A stretch of DNA of 30,494 nucleotides from a virus: IMG/VR virus record IMGVR_UViG_3300030107_005002, positions 1 through 30,494 of that record; one strand, written 5' to 3'. Made by a program: the position numbers and the translations under genes. This document shows, piece after piece, positions 23,347 to 30,494 of this stretch. Positions within the stretch are counted from its first letter, which is position 1, and each line of letters begins with the position of its first letter. The notes below the pieces were generated by a model. It worked only from the letters and a program-made list of their open reading frames with translations, made no database searches and was not told the origin of the DNA.

Positions 23347-24315
23347 TTATCCAAATACTATTGCCATTGCAATAGCCTTTCCTGTTGTTATTCCACCTGC
23401 ATTATCATCTACATATTTCTTTGTTGCCACTGCATAGTCTGATGGAGGTGTATAATTTCCACCATTATCCTTACAAAGAATAATACCAGTCGATGAATCA
23501 AGAGTAATATCTCCAGCTATATCTAAAGTAAAATCGCCAGTATTAGCTACATCTTCTGCTCCAACATTTGTAGATATAGTAAAAGATTGTCCATTGCCAC
23601 CACTATACATTCTTACATAGCTATCAGCATCAGTATCCGTTAGAAACCTATAAACTCCACTTCCAGAGTCTAAATATATATCTCCACCAGCATCTAATTT
23701 TATATCTCCACTTTCTGCTGTCATCCATGTAGTATGACTATCCGCAGTACAATGAATCTGAGAATAGCTATTAAAATCATGTGACATATTTAATTGTCTC
23801 TCAGAACATGTTACAGAAATACCATTATTAGTATCAGCACCTGAACAATTTATTGTAAGTCCATAAGTAGCACTACTTCCCCCAGTATCTCCAACTACTA
23901 CAATTTGCTGTCCAGTAGTACTTATAAATCCACCTGATGCACCAGTAGCACTTACATTTATAGTAAGACCAACATTAGTATCTAAACCAGTACTTACATC
24001 CCCAGTTCTATCCATATCAAGATAAAATCCAGTGTTGATACCTCCAGTTGTAGTATCGAGATCATGATCTATTTTTATCATGCCACCTTCTTGTGGTGTT
24101 ATTGTAAGGTCACTATTGCTATCAACAGTAAAATTACAATAGCTATCAGAATCATAAGCCAGCCTTAATTGCCTATTAACAGATGACAATGTAACATCGC
24201 CTGTATCATCAATAGAGATACCTTCATTTCCACCATCGTTAGAAATGTATTTACCATTTAATCTTAGGTTACGAGTAAGTAAATGATGGTCTCTTATAAG
24301 TTTAGTTTCAGCCAT
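23347..24315 (-). CDS. Tail fibre protein, beta-rich repeats
   Basis: The 322-aa protein has the short N-terminal segment 'MAETKLIRDHHLLTRNLRLN' and then repeated Gly/Asp-bounded strands, for example 'DTGDVTLSS', 'NTGDFTLDIAGDITLDSS' and 'ESGDIKLDAGGDIYLDSGSG'. The repetition implies a trimeric beta-helix or beta-prism shaft. The C-terminus 'TPPSDYAVATKKYVDDNAGG' is the 'DYAVATKKYVD' element common in phage fibre proteins and probably closes the trimer. No chaperone domain is present. The start shares a base with the upstream gene (TAATG). Confidence 0.74.
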   Translation of the reverse strand: MAETKLIRDHHLLTRNLRLNGKYISNDGGNEGISIDDTGDVTLSSVNRQLRLAYDSDSYCNFTVDSNSDLTITPQEGGMIKIDHDLDTTTGGINTGFYLDMDRTGDVSTGLDTNVGLTINVSATGASGGFISTTGQQIVVVGDTGGSSATYGLTINCSGADTNNGISVTCSERQLNMSHDFNSYSQIHCTADSHTTWMTAESGDIKLDAGGDIYLDSGSGVYRFLTDTDADSYVRMYSGGNGQSFTISTNVGAEDVANTGDFTLDIAGDITLDSSTGIILCKDNGGNYTPPSDYAVATKKYVDDNAGGITTGKAIAMAIVFG

Positions 24316-24707
24316 TATGTAATAATACTTATGTTAAATTTTTGACTTGTATCTCCTGCTCGTATAGAAATATTATCAGTTGAGGAAATTGGAAGGGTTA
24401 GCATATCTCCAGCGTGTAATCGTATTCCCTCTGTATCATCTCCTGACACTCCACCATCGCCTACCATAATAAAACTAGCATTGTCAAAATCTGCTTGTAT
24501 AATAACTTCTTTACAAGATGATAATGTAGTACCTATCAATGTTGATACTGTGGATGCACTTGTAGTAGATGTATCTTGAGCATATGAGGTAAATGTGCTT
24601 GACCCAACACCAATAGTTGCATTTACATCAAGACGATTATTAGTAACGGATACAACATCGCTATCGTTATCAATAATTTTTACTGCACCTGTTCCTATAT
24701 TAGCCAT
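24315..24707 (-). CDS. Small beta-rich virion protein, possible paralogue
   Basis: The 130-aa protein is of the same length and Thr/Ser-rich beta composition as the one at 22945-23337. Features are 'VVSVTNNRLDVNATIGVG', 'CKEVIIQADFDNASFIMVGD' and 'GIRLHAGDMLTLPISSTDNI', ending 'KFNISIIT'. These match the small 'D-x-A-x-F-I-x-V-G-D...L-x-A-G-D' domains found in phage head or tail decoration proteins. It overlaps the preceding coiled-coil gene by 8 bases and shares a base with the fibre gene, so all three are translated as a unit. Probably a fibre adaptor; the exact role is unknown. Confidence 0.6.
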   Translation of the reverse strand: MANIGTGAVKIIDNDSDVVSVTNNRLDVNATIGVGSSTFTSYAQDTSTTSASTVSTLIGTTLSSCKEVIIQADFDNASFIMVGDGGVSGDDTEGIRLHAGDMLTLPISSTDNISIRAGDTSQKFNISIIT

Positions 24708-25623
24708 TTAGTATATCCGATAATCCAGCCTTATCAATATTATCGACCTTATTTTTAAGTTTTAATCTTGCCACTTCTTCAAGGACTCCAATCTTCCATT
24801 TTTCAAAATTTTCTTTAGCTTTTTTAATTCGATCTTGCTCTTTGTCTGCTTTCTCTTTTTCCTTAAATACTTTATGCTCCCACTTTATATAGTCATCTTC
24901 AGTATTGTTACAAAGATTTTTAACTGCCTGTAATTCATTTTCAGATTTCTTCAACTCTTTTTTATACTTTTCTTGAAAATCTTTTAATTGATTTTCTTCA
25001 TCTTTAACAAGGTTTTGAGTATCAACAAGACGTTTCTCAAATTGATGAACCATATCTTCATGTTTTTTAGCTTTTTCTTCTAAAGCTTCATATCTATCCT
25101 CATATGAAGATATTTTATTTTTACACTCTTGAGCTTCGTCTTTAGCATTCTCTTTGATAACTTCTATTTCCTCTAAGAGACTATCTTTTTCATCTTGAAG
25201 ATTTCCAAGTTCATTCTTAGAGTCTTCACATCTATCTTTATAAAATTCTAATCTCTTGATTTCTTCTACTAGTTTAGTTTCTTCATCTTTAAGCCTTGAT
25301 ACACGTTCCTTTTGTTCTGAGTATTCTTTATCGGCTTTTGAGACAAGCTTTAACTTTTCTGATAAAAGTTTCTCATTAGAATAGATACCACCACTAACCT
25401 TACTCATTCTCTCTTCTTGGAACTCAATATCCTTTAAAAGTTTTCCATATTTCTTACTTTGAGAGTCATAATCTTTATCTAATGATTTTAACTCTTTTTG
25501 CTTATCCTTGATAGAAGACTCTAAATCTTTATTTTTAGATTCAAGAGAATTATTCTTTTTTAAAACAGCCTGCTTTAAATCATTTTTACTTATTGGTATT
25601 TTTGGTTTACCTAAACTAGCCAT
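24700..25623 (-). CDS. Long coiled-coil protein within fibre operon
   Basis: The 307-aa protein has about 250 residues of heptad-repeat, very highly charged (Lys/Glu) coiled coil from residue ~20, for example 'KERVSRLKDEETKLVEEIKR'. It is flanked by a short 'MASLGKPKIPISKNDLKQA' N-terminus and a C-terminal 'WKIGVLEEVARLKLKN' helix. There are three Cys and no catalytic motif. Its placement between small beta-sandwich virion genes and fibre genes suggests a fibrous spacer, a fibre-assembly factor or a tape-measure-like rod, but most coiled-coil function cannot be inferred. The start has GGGAG upstream. Confidence 0.68.
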   Translation of the reverse strand: MASLGKPKIPISKNDLKQAVLKKNNSLESKNKDLESSIKDKQKELKSLDKDYDSQSKKYGKLLKDIEFQEERMSKVSGGIYSNEKLLSEKLKLVSKADKEYSEQKERVSRLKDEETKLVEEIKRLEFYKDRCEDSKNELGNLQDEKDSLLEEIEVIKENAKDEAQECKNKISSYEDRYEALEEKAKKHEDMVHQFEKRLVDTQNLVKDEENQLKDFQEKYKKELKKSENELQAVKNLCNNTEDDYIKWEHKVFKEKEKADKEQDRIKKAKENFEKWKIGVLEEVARLKLKNKVDNIDKAGLSDILNG

Positions 25624-25631
25624 AATACTCC

Positions 25632-25988
25632 CTAGTGAAATGATAAAATTGACAAAACATCATCATCTGTTCCAGAACCATCTCCATGTATTGTGACTTC
25701 CTCAATAAGCATACCTTTTACTGTAAATGGTAATTGCTCACTATCTATGGTAATATCAGCTCCATATGATCCATTAACTTTAAAAGCAATTACTATACCA
25801 TCATCATTAGCTGCATTGCCCTTACTAAATATCATTACTTCTTTTGCTGGCTGATTTAACCAACTTGATGTTGTTTTTTCAGTAGTACCATCTAATGTTA
25901 AGGTTTCAAATTTATATGTATTGTATGCATCTGCTGAATTTACAGCCTCTTGTACTGTGAAACCATTTCTTCCATATTTACTTGCCAT
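25632..25988 (-). CDS. Small beta-rich virion protein
   Basis: The 118-aa protein starts from AGGAGAATAAAC before ATG, nearly the same leader used at 16311 and 23337. Strands 'YKFETLTLDGTTEKTTSSWL', 'AKEVMIFSKGNAANDDGIVI' and 'EQLPFTVKGMLIEEVTIHGD' suggest a beta-sandwich like the two 130-aa proteins downstream, and the ending 'DDDVLSILSFH' is typical of small decoration proteins. It may be a further member of that set. It lies after a hairpin-containing gap. Structural role inferred from context. Confidence 0.58.
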   Translation of the reverse strand: MASKYGRNGFTVQEAVNSADAYNTYKFETLTLDGTTEKTTSSWLNQPAKEVMIFSKGNAANDDGIVIAFKVNGSYGADITIDSEQLPFTVKGMLIEEVTIHGDGSGTDDDVLSILSFH

Positions 25989-26017
25989 GTTTATTCTCCT
26001 TTTGAGTTACACTTTAA

Positions 26018-26031
26018 GCTCTTGGCAGAGC
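26018..26031. repeat. GC-rich hairpin in a gap of the fibre operon
   Basis: GCTCT (26018-26022) and AGAGC (26027-26031) are perfect complements around a 4-base loop. A GAGCGT tandem pair lies beside it (26028-26039). It falls in the 52-base gap before the 118-aa gene. There is no U tract on the - strand side, so it is not a classic terminator. RNA processing or partial attenuation is possible. Confidence 0.4.
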
Positions 26032-26040
26032 GTGAGCGTG

Positions 26041-26238
26041 TTATTTGTCTTCTTCAGGATGTAGTTGTAATAATACTTCTAATGCACCCTGTGCTTTAAT
26101 TGCCATTGTTTTATGATGGTCAGCTTTCTCTAAATGATCTTTAAGCTGTACCCTTAAATTCTGTATAACATCTCTCTCTTTATTTTCTTCTTTTGCTACG
26201 TTATTCTCTACGTTTTTATTTTCTTTTATTTTACTCAT
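26041..26238 (-). CDS. Small charged helical protein
   Basis: The 65-aa protein has a Lys/Glu/Asn-rich, probably disordered N-terminus ('KIKENKNVENNVAKEENKER') followed by a helix ('VIQNLRVQLKDHLEKADHHK') and a hydrophobic-patterned end. AAAGGTAAAG precedes the ATG. No family is recognised. It sits between a large fibre and the small virion proteins, and could be an assembly chaperone or minor virion part. Confidence 0.57.
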   Translation of the reverse strand: MSKIKENKNVENNVAKEENKERDVIQNLRVQLKDHLEKADHHKTMAIKAQGALEVLLQLHPEEDK

Positions 26239-26258
26239 TCTTTACCTTTTTTTATATT

Positions 26259-27620
26259 TTAAGAAGCACCATCTACAGCTGAGACCCACATATCGCCCCC
26301 AAGCTGTGTAACAGCATAGCTTCTCTCAGCTGTTAACCCTGTTATTTCAAAATAAGAATCTCCATCATCTGTACCACTAAAACTAGTTGCTGTACCTATA
26401 CCACTAGATGCACCATTATTTAACTTAGATACAGTTAATGAACCTGTATGAAACTGAGCATGTATGAAGAAACTATTAGCTACAGCAGAAACTTCACATA
26501 TTGAAAATAATGCAGTATTATAATTCCCACCTCTAACATAAAATCTTATTTTAGTTTCACCTGCTTTAGTAGCTGCTCTAAAATAACTAAAATGCCCTCC
26601 CACAGTAACATGATTATCAGCATCATGGTTAGAACCAGTTAATTCTGCCTGTGCAACACGAAGCGTTTTTGTTCCCATCGCTCCACCACCATATATATCT
26701 AATATTGCTGTAGGGCTAGTATCTCCAATACCAACTTTACCATCATCAGCTATTCTCATTCTTTCAGTAAGAGTATCATCGCCATCAGCTACTGTTTTAA
26801 AAATTAATTTACCACCACAATCACTACTATCTCCTCCTGTAGCCCATTCTCCAGCAGACATACCTACAATAGCACATCCTTGCTTAAATGTTCCATCAGA
26901 GGGGTCATCTCCTCCAAATAAAATTTGACCTAGTGCGTTATCATTTTCTATTGCAGTATCATCTCTATTTAAAGAAATCACTCCACCATCACCACTATTC
27001 ACAGATAAATCATGAGATGGAACTGTAGTTCCAATACCAACTTTTCCATCTTCATCAATAATCATCTTTGTAGTGGCAGTCTCACTCTTTCCAGTTTGAA
27101 AATATAGAGCTGTTGAATTAGTAGTATCATCGAAAGTATCTTGAGCTACAGCTGCAATAGATGCACCTACTAAATCAGAATCTGCCCCAGTGTCAAGTGG
27201 AGATTGAAAATTAATTCTACCTAAAACATCATTTGCAACAACACTAGGCTCTTTTGTTGAAAGAGTTAATATTGCCCCACCTGTAGTAAGACCATCTTGA
27301 ATCTCTAATATACTTGACGGATCACTAGTCCCTATACCAATTTTTGAATTATCTCCTCCTGCTGTTAATATTGAAGCACCAGAAGAATTTGTTACTACAA
27401 AATCATCTCCACCTCCAGTTCCAAGTGTTAAAGTAGCTTTATCGTTAGCAATAGCTAATGCTGATATATTGCCATATCCATCTTCTATTGCTTTTAAAGA
27501 ATCAGAAACTATATTTGTATTTGCAGCAACTCCTCCACCATCAGAGTCATTAGCAAGCTTTAATAAACTTTTATAAGTTGCTGCAATAGTTTTTCCTTCT
27601 AGTTTTCCTTCGTTAGCCAT
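26259..27620 (-). CDS. Tail fibre with repeated GIGTT modules
   Basis: The 453-aa fibre protein has an N-terminal helix and linker ('MANEGKLEGKTIAATYKSLL...'), then at least three modules of the form 'D-G-K-V-G-I-G-T-T-x-P-S-x-x-L-x-V' (examples 'DGKVGIGTTVPSHDLSVNSG' and 'DGKVGIGDTSPTAILDIYGG'). These occur in many phage fibre and host-range proteins and probably form beta-prism repeats. The C-terminal ~130 residues ('...GGHFSYFRAATKAGETKI...') form a separate beta domain, the likely receptor-binding tip. No S74 domain is present. It is related to the next upstream gene by the shared modules. The ATG follows AAGGGA. Confidence 0.78.
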   Translation of the reverse strand: MANEGKLEGKTIAATYKSLLKLANDSDGGGVAANTNIVSDSLKAIEDGYGNISALAIANDKATLTLGTGGGDDFVVTNSSGASILTAGGDNSKIGIGTSDPSSILEIQDGLTTGGAILTLSTKEPSVVANDVLGRINFQSPLDTGADSDLVGASIAAVAQDTFDDTTNSTALYFQTGKSETATTKMIIDEDGKVGIGTTVPSHDLSVNSGDGGVISLNRDDTAIENDNALGQILFGGDDPSDGTFKQGCAIVGMSAGEWATGGDSSDCGGKLIFKTVADGDDTLTERMRIADDGKVGIGDTSPTAILDIYGGGAMGTKTLRVAQAELTGSNHDADNHVTVGGHFSYFRAATKAGETKIRFYVRGGNYNTALFSICEVSAVANSFFIHAQFHTGSLTVSKLNNGASSGIGTATSFSGTDDGDSYFEITGLTAERSYAVTQLGGDMWVSAVDGAS

Positions 27621-27633
27621 TTATTAATTTCCC

Positions 27634-27649
27634 TTATGATTTATCATAA
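27634..27649. repeat. Palindromic hairpin upstream of fibre ribosome site
   Basis: TTATGAT and ATCATAA are perfect complements with a 2-base spacer. The element lies in the 31-base gap between the two fibre genes, immediately before the AAGGGA site of the 453-aa fibre, and could modulate its translation. It is AT-only apart from one G/C pair, so chance is possible. Confidence 0.35.
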
Positions 27650-27651
27650 TA

Positions 27652-28995
27652 TTATGAATTATTTGCAGTAGAAACTTGATGCCAATTAGTTCCATTGAAT
27701 ATAAGCATTATAGAGTCATGAGTAGTATCTAATGAAAAATCACCACCAAGTAATAAATTTCCAGTTCCATCTTTTAAAACTACTGTACGATGAGTATTAT
27801 GAGCTACAAGAACTAATATCATTCCAACATGCCCACCACTAATAGTGTCTACATCATCGCTAGATGCATCACCTTCAGTATCTACCTTATGAAATGATTC
27901 TGTGATTGTTAATACTCCACTTGATATAGTTACTTCACTCCTAGTGCCTATAGACAAAGTTCCATGAATATCTAATGTACACCCAGGATCGTTTGTCATG
28001 ATTCCCACTCTATCATTATGTCTTACTGTCAAGGTAGCATTTCCTGACCCTGTTAAATATAGATAATTATTAGCAGCTACATTATCGTCAGGACAATAAC
28101 CTAATGTACCTGATCTTCCACTTCCATCAGCAGATAAGCCAGATAACTTTATTTCCACATTCTCATTTGCAGTTGTTTCAGCGACTGTAAGCCTTGTGCT
28201 TGGAGAAGTTGTTCCAATGCCAACATCACCACCAGCTGTTATTATCATTCTAGTGCCAAGCGAATTAGATACATCAGGACAAGTCATAAATGATATATCT
28301 GTTGGAATATAAGCATTCCCAGCACTAAGAGAACCTTCCTGCCTAAATCTAATTCCAGCACCAACAGCCCAACTCACAGGGTCAGCATAATTAACTCCAT
28401 ATGCAAGAATATCTCCTAAAACCTTATTATTAGGCGTAGTAGCTAAAGTTCCTACAGTATCATTCCATGATGACCTTAAAACAAGAGTTCCTCCATGTTC
28501 AATACTTCCATCAGAAAAAGAACTTGAATTTATAACACAATCATTCCCAGACTTTGCAACTTCTAATGAGTATGATGGTGAAGTAGTTCCAATACCTACT
28601 CTTCCTTCTCCACCTATGATTAAATCATCTTGAGATTCATCCCATAACATATATGAACCAGATGTTGCTCCAAAAAACTTTACATCATGTCCTGTGTCAT
28701 CCACTCCAACAGTTACAGTACCAATTGTAGTTGTTCCTACTGTGCTTGCATTTACTTTAAATATACTTGTCCCACCAGTGTTTTGTACATCAAATACTGC
28801 TGCATTACTTGTATCTACACCTTTTACTAAAAGTCTTTCATCATCTAATTGAACAGCAGATTTACCTGTTTCTGTAGAAACTACTTTAAGTGTTGCCTCT
28901 ACAAGGCCAACAGCACTATCTAGGTATAAAATTTGATCAAATGAAGACGATACTGTTTGTGTTTCTAATTTATTTGTTGGTACTGTTAATCCCAT
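27652..28995 (-). CDS. Tail fibre with repeated GIGTT modules, paralogue
   Basis: The 447-aa protein has N-terminal 'MGLTVPTNKLETQTVSSSFD', then 'GRVGIGTTSPSYSLEVAKSG', 'GDVGIGTTSPSTRLTVAETT' and the divergent 'NDRVGIMTNDPGCTLDIHGT', the same module type as in the adjacent 453-aa fibre. The C-terminus ends 'DSIMLIFNGTNWHQVSTANN', a 'LIFNGTNWH' closing element common in phage fibre proteins. It has one region with two Cys but no enzymatic motif. The two genes, 31 bases apart, are probably tandem duplicates diverged in their tips, giving two receptor specificities. The ribosome site is GAGAG. Confidence 0.78.
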   Translation of the reverse strand: MGLTVPTNKLETQTVSSSFDQILYLDSAVGLVEATLKVVSTETGKSAVQLDDERLLVKGVDTSNAAVFDVQNTGGTSIFKVNASTVGTTTIGTVTVGVDDTGHDVKFFGATSGSYMLWDESQDDLIIGGEGRVGIGTTSPSYSLEVAKSGNDCVINSSSFSDGSIEHGGTLVLRSSWNDTVGTLATTPNNKVLGDILAYGVNYADPVSWAVGAGIRFRQEGSLSAGNAYIPTDISFMTCPDVSNSLGTRMIITAGGDVGIGTTSPSTRLTVAETTANENVEIKLSGLSADGSGRSGTLGYCPDDNVAANNYLYLTGSGNATLTVRHNDRVGIMTNDPGCTLDIHGTLSIGTRSEVTISSGVLTITESFHKVDTEGDASSDDVDTISGGHVGMILVLVAHNTHRTVVLKDGTGNLLLGGDFSLDTTHDSIMLIFNGTNWHQVSTANNS

Positions 28996-29009
28996 TTATA
29001 TCTCTCTTT

Positions 29010-29288
29010 TTAAGATTCCGTTACTTGTTGTATTTTAGTATTTGCAGTTATTGTCCATTGATCATATTGATATGTTGTTGGATCAGTTCCCCATGTATAA
29101 CTTACTGCTGACCATCTATTACCACCAGCTACTTCAGATGCACTTGCAAATACACCCCAACTGCTAGCCCAATCCCATTTATGAGTTGAAAGTTGATCAT
29201 AGTCATCTGTACTGCTTGTATCCATTGCGTCCCATGTTGGGCCAGACCCACCAGTACTCTTATCTCTTACTTTCCAAGAAGTAGGCAT
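29010..29288 (-). CDS. Small tryptophan-rich virion protein
   Basis: The 92-aa protein is notable for eight or more Trp and many Ser/Thr ('STHKWDWASSWGVFASASEV', 'SYTWGTDPTTYQYDQWTITA'). It has no membrane segment. Such compact aromatic, beta-rich proteins often are fibre adaptors or carbohydrate-binding modules. Its ATG shares one base with the stop of the upstream 131-aa gene (TAATG), so it is coupled to it. The gap to the fibre gene downstream is 14 bases. Family not recognised. Confidence 0.6.
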   Translation of the reverse strand: MPTSWKVRDKSTGGSGPTWDAMDTSSTDDYDQLSTHKWDWASSWGVFASASEVAGGNRWSAVSYTWGTDPTTYQYDQWTITANTKIQQVTES

Positions 29289-29683
29289 TATAATTCAGGT
29301 ACAAGAAGAACTCTTACACCAGATTTTCTTGTTGGAGCTTTAGCAATTGCTGTTTGGTATTTTGCAAAGAAATAAGCAGATTTTTGCTCATCTCCCTCAT
29401 CTTCTAAAATTCTTGATTTTACATAGTCTAAAACACTTACATGCATTGTTTCGTTTAGTCCACAGTCAGTTTGAAGATCATCAGTCAAATTGTTTGCTTG
29501 TTCATACTTTGAATGTATTGTAATCTTTATTCCATCTGTAACTGTACTATCAGTATATGTATCATATTCTCCAGACTTTAATCCTTTTGAATCAACTGTG
29601 TTTACTTGTCTTTCAACTATTGCAAGTCTATCATCATCATTATACCATGCAAAATAATCATTTGGTTTATCTCTTGATGCCAT
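29288..29683 (-). CDS. Connector/virion-like protein
   Basis: The 131-aa product starts 'MASRDKPNDYFAWYNDDDRL' and has a beta-strand section ('DGIKITIHSKYEQ') followed by helices 'MHVSVLDYVKSRILEDEGDE' and 'SAYFFAKYQTAIAKAP', ending 'GVRVLLVPEL'. This pattern of short structural proteins with 'YFxxKYxxxIxxxPxR' helices is seen in phage tail-completion or head-tail connector neighbours, but no named family is certain. It shares one base with the upstream gene, and lies in the probable connector group at the right edge. Confidence 0.6.
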   Translation of the reverse strand: MASRDKPNDYFAWYNDDDRLAIVERQVNTVDSKGLKSGEYDTYTDSTVTDGIKITIHSKYEQANNLTDDLQTDCGLNETMHVSVLDYVKSRILEDEGDEQKSAYFFAKYQTAIAKAPTRKSGVRVLLVPEL

Positions 29684-30000
29684 TATGTTAAATCTCCTGT
29701 TCCACCATCATCTGTATCTGATTTTAATAGTTTATGAGGATCACTCAATTTAGGTATTAAATGATACCTTGCAGTATCACTACTACTATCAAGTATTTCC
29801 ACTCTAACAACATCTATCGTCCTTGTTGGTAAATCATACCATCTTTGACCTGATGCTAAATCAGCTTTAGCAGATACAGTGTAGTGCTGTTTTTTTGATG
29901 CAATATCTAAAAGTGCATCATTAATAAGTTGTTTTATATATTCATGTCCTTTTCTTCCATATAGGCTTTCAACTTGTTCAATTATATTTTTAACTGTCAT
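29683..30000 (-). CDS. Head-tail adaptor-like protein
   Basis: The 105-aa protein begins with a helical segment 'MTVKNIIEQVESLYGRKGHE' / 'YIKQLINDALLDIASKKQHY' and then a beta section 'GQRWYDLPTRTIDVVRVEIL' ending with 'RYHLIPKL'. This is the layout of phage adaptor or gp4/gp6-like proteins: N-terminal helices contacting the portal, then a strand region with a 'WYDLP' turn. The presence of such a protein right after a probable virion protein, and just before the fibre block, fits a tail-connection role. The ATG follows a GGTGA-type site. The specific family is not certain. Confidence 0.6.
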   Translation of the reverse strand: MTVKNIIEQVESLYGRKGHEYIKQLINDALLDIASKKQHYTVSAKADLASGQRWYDLPTRTIDVVRVEILDSSSDTARYHLIPKLSDPHKLLKSDTDDGGTGDLT

Positions 30001-30494
30001 TTATTCGTCACCCCTTCCAAGAGTTGCTAAGGCTCTTGCATATTCAGCAGATAATTTAGCATATTGATCTCCATACCATTGGTATTGAGCAGTATCTTGT
30101 TGAAGTCTTGCAGCTGCCTCTGCAAGCTGTGAAGATGATAATCTTAAAGCTGCATCCATAATTTCAATATCTTCATTTGACAGAGAACCATATGCATCTG
30201 TGGTAGAAGATGGCTGATTATTATTAATAACATTTTGAGCATTAGTAAGAGCAGTTGTTATATTGCTATTCCAAGATGAAGACATATTAGATTGAAATTG
30301 TAGCAACTGTCTCATTGCAACAAATAATACTAATAAGTTTTCAGCTTCAATTGGGAAATTAGCAATTGCATCTACATCGCTAACATTTATAGAAGATGGA
30401 TATACTATATGATAGACAAATCCATTTTGAGCTGCTGTTGGCGTAGGTTTGATTTCAACCTTGTTATCTCTTATAAAAAAAGCTGGATCATCTG
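30001..30494 (-). CDS. Virion protein, 5' end cut by window
   Basis: The frame continues upstream of the ATG at 30315 without a stop to the window edge, so that ATG is internal and at least 164 residues are visible. The N-terminal part reads 'DDPAFFIRDNKVEIKPTPTA', then 'AQNGFVYHIVYPSSINVSDV' and 'DAIANFPIEAENLLVLFVAM'. The C-terminus is helical and Ala/Gln-rich ('LAEAAARLQQDTAQYQWYGD') ending 'YARALATLGRGDE'. It resembles short tail-tube/adaptor proteins of podoviruses ('EAENLLVLFVA' followed by coiled helices). It is one base from the downstream adaptor gene. The function beyond 'virion component' is inferred. Confidence 0.62.
   Translation of the reverse strand, partial: DDPAFFIRDNKVEIKPTPTAAQNGFVYHIVYPSSINVSDVDAIANFPIEAENLLVLFVAMRQLLQFQSNMSSSWNSNITTALTNAQNVINNNQPSSTTDAYGSLSNEDIEIMDAALRLSSSQLAEAAARLQQDTAQYQWYGDQYAKLSAEYARALATLGRGDE

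Noticed and set aside
26700-28620. CRISPR-like regularly spaced repeats
   Set aside because: The repeats are protein-level modules in fibre genes with variable spacing and no conserved DNA repeat.
30313-30315. Start of the right-edge virion protein at ATG 30315
   Set aside because: No stop occurs upstream in frame to the window edge and the upstream residues look like normal protein.

Overview
The window is a compact, AT-rich segment of a tailed double-stranded DNA bacteriophage (Caudoviricetes). It is best read as an uncultured podovirus-like phage: there are no cellular housekeeping genes, genes abut or overlap by 1 to a few bases, and the modules are phage replication, virion morphogenesis and lysis. 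The fibre proteins made of repeated GIGTT-type modules, the nozzle-like protein and the giant ejection-type protein resemble those in marine phage contigs, but the host cannot be read from the sequence.

Layout. The left arm (1-6153) is on the + strand. It opens inside a DUF1071/Sak3-type single-strand annealing protein, followed by an SSB-like protein ending in DDDLPF and a 45-aa helix-turn-helix protein. A 377-base gene-free stretch then carries three nested or long-range inverted repeats. After it come six small accessory proteins (coiled coils, a four-cysteine zinc-ribbon-like protein, unknowns), a beta-class DNA methyltransferase, a DnaB-like helicase and a RuvC-like resolvase. The right arm (6184-30494) is entirely on the - strand, so the two arms converge at about 6153/6184 with almost no spacer.

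Read in its own direction (right to left), the right arm starts with connector/adaptor-like proteins. A large tail-fibre/appendage block (22089-29288) follows, including a 307-aa coiled coil. Next come a metallophosphoesterase and a small-protein cassette with two holin-like membrane proteins and one frame-disrupted gene. Then come an 803-aa nozzle/tail-tube-like protein, a fibre with a C-terminal S74 autochaperone, and four helical or internal-virion-like proteins. The last of these is 2188 aa.

How the genes fit together: annealing protein, SSB, helicase and resolvase form a recombination-linked replication module, and the methyltransferase probably protects phage DNA. The - strand operon builds the tail, fibres and ejection apparatus, with lysis genes inside it. 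The most unusual object is the 2188-aa protein. It joins an N-terminal glycine-rich hydrophobic region, an embedded tyrosine-recombinase-like domain that retains most catalytic positions, a zincin HEVSHH motif, and a long C-terminal helical region, which resembles the 'polyvalent protein' architecture. Other points of interest are the structured RNA candidate at 1181-1557, a small gene that only makes sense with a -1 shift (20052-20200), and a helicase ending in an SSB-like DEIPF tip. No tRNA, CRISPR, insertion sequence, terminase, portal, capsid, DNA polymerase or endolysin gene is recognised in this window.
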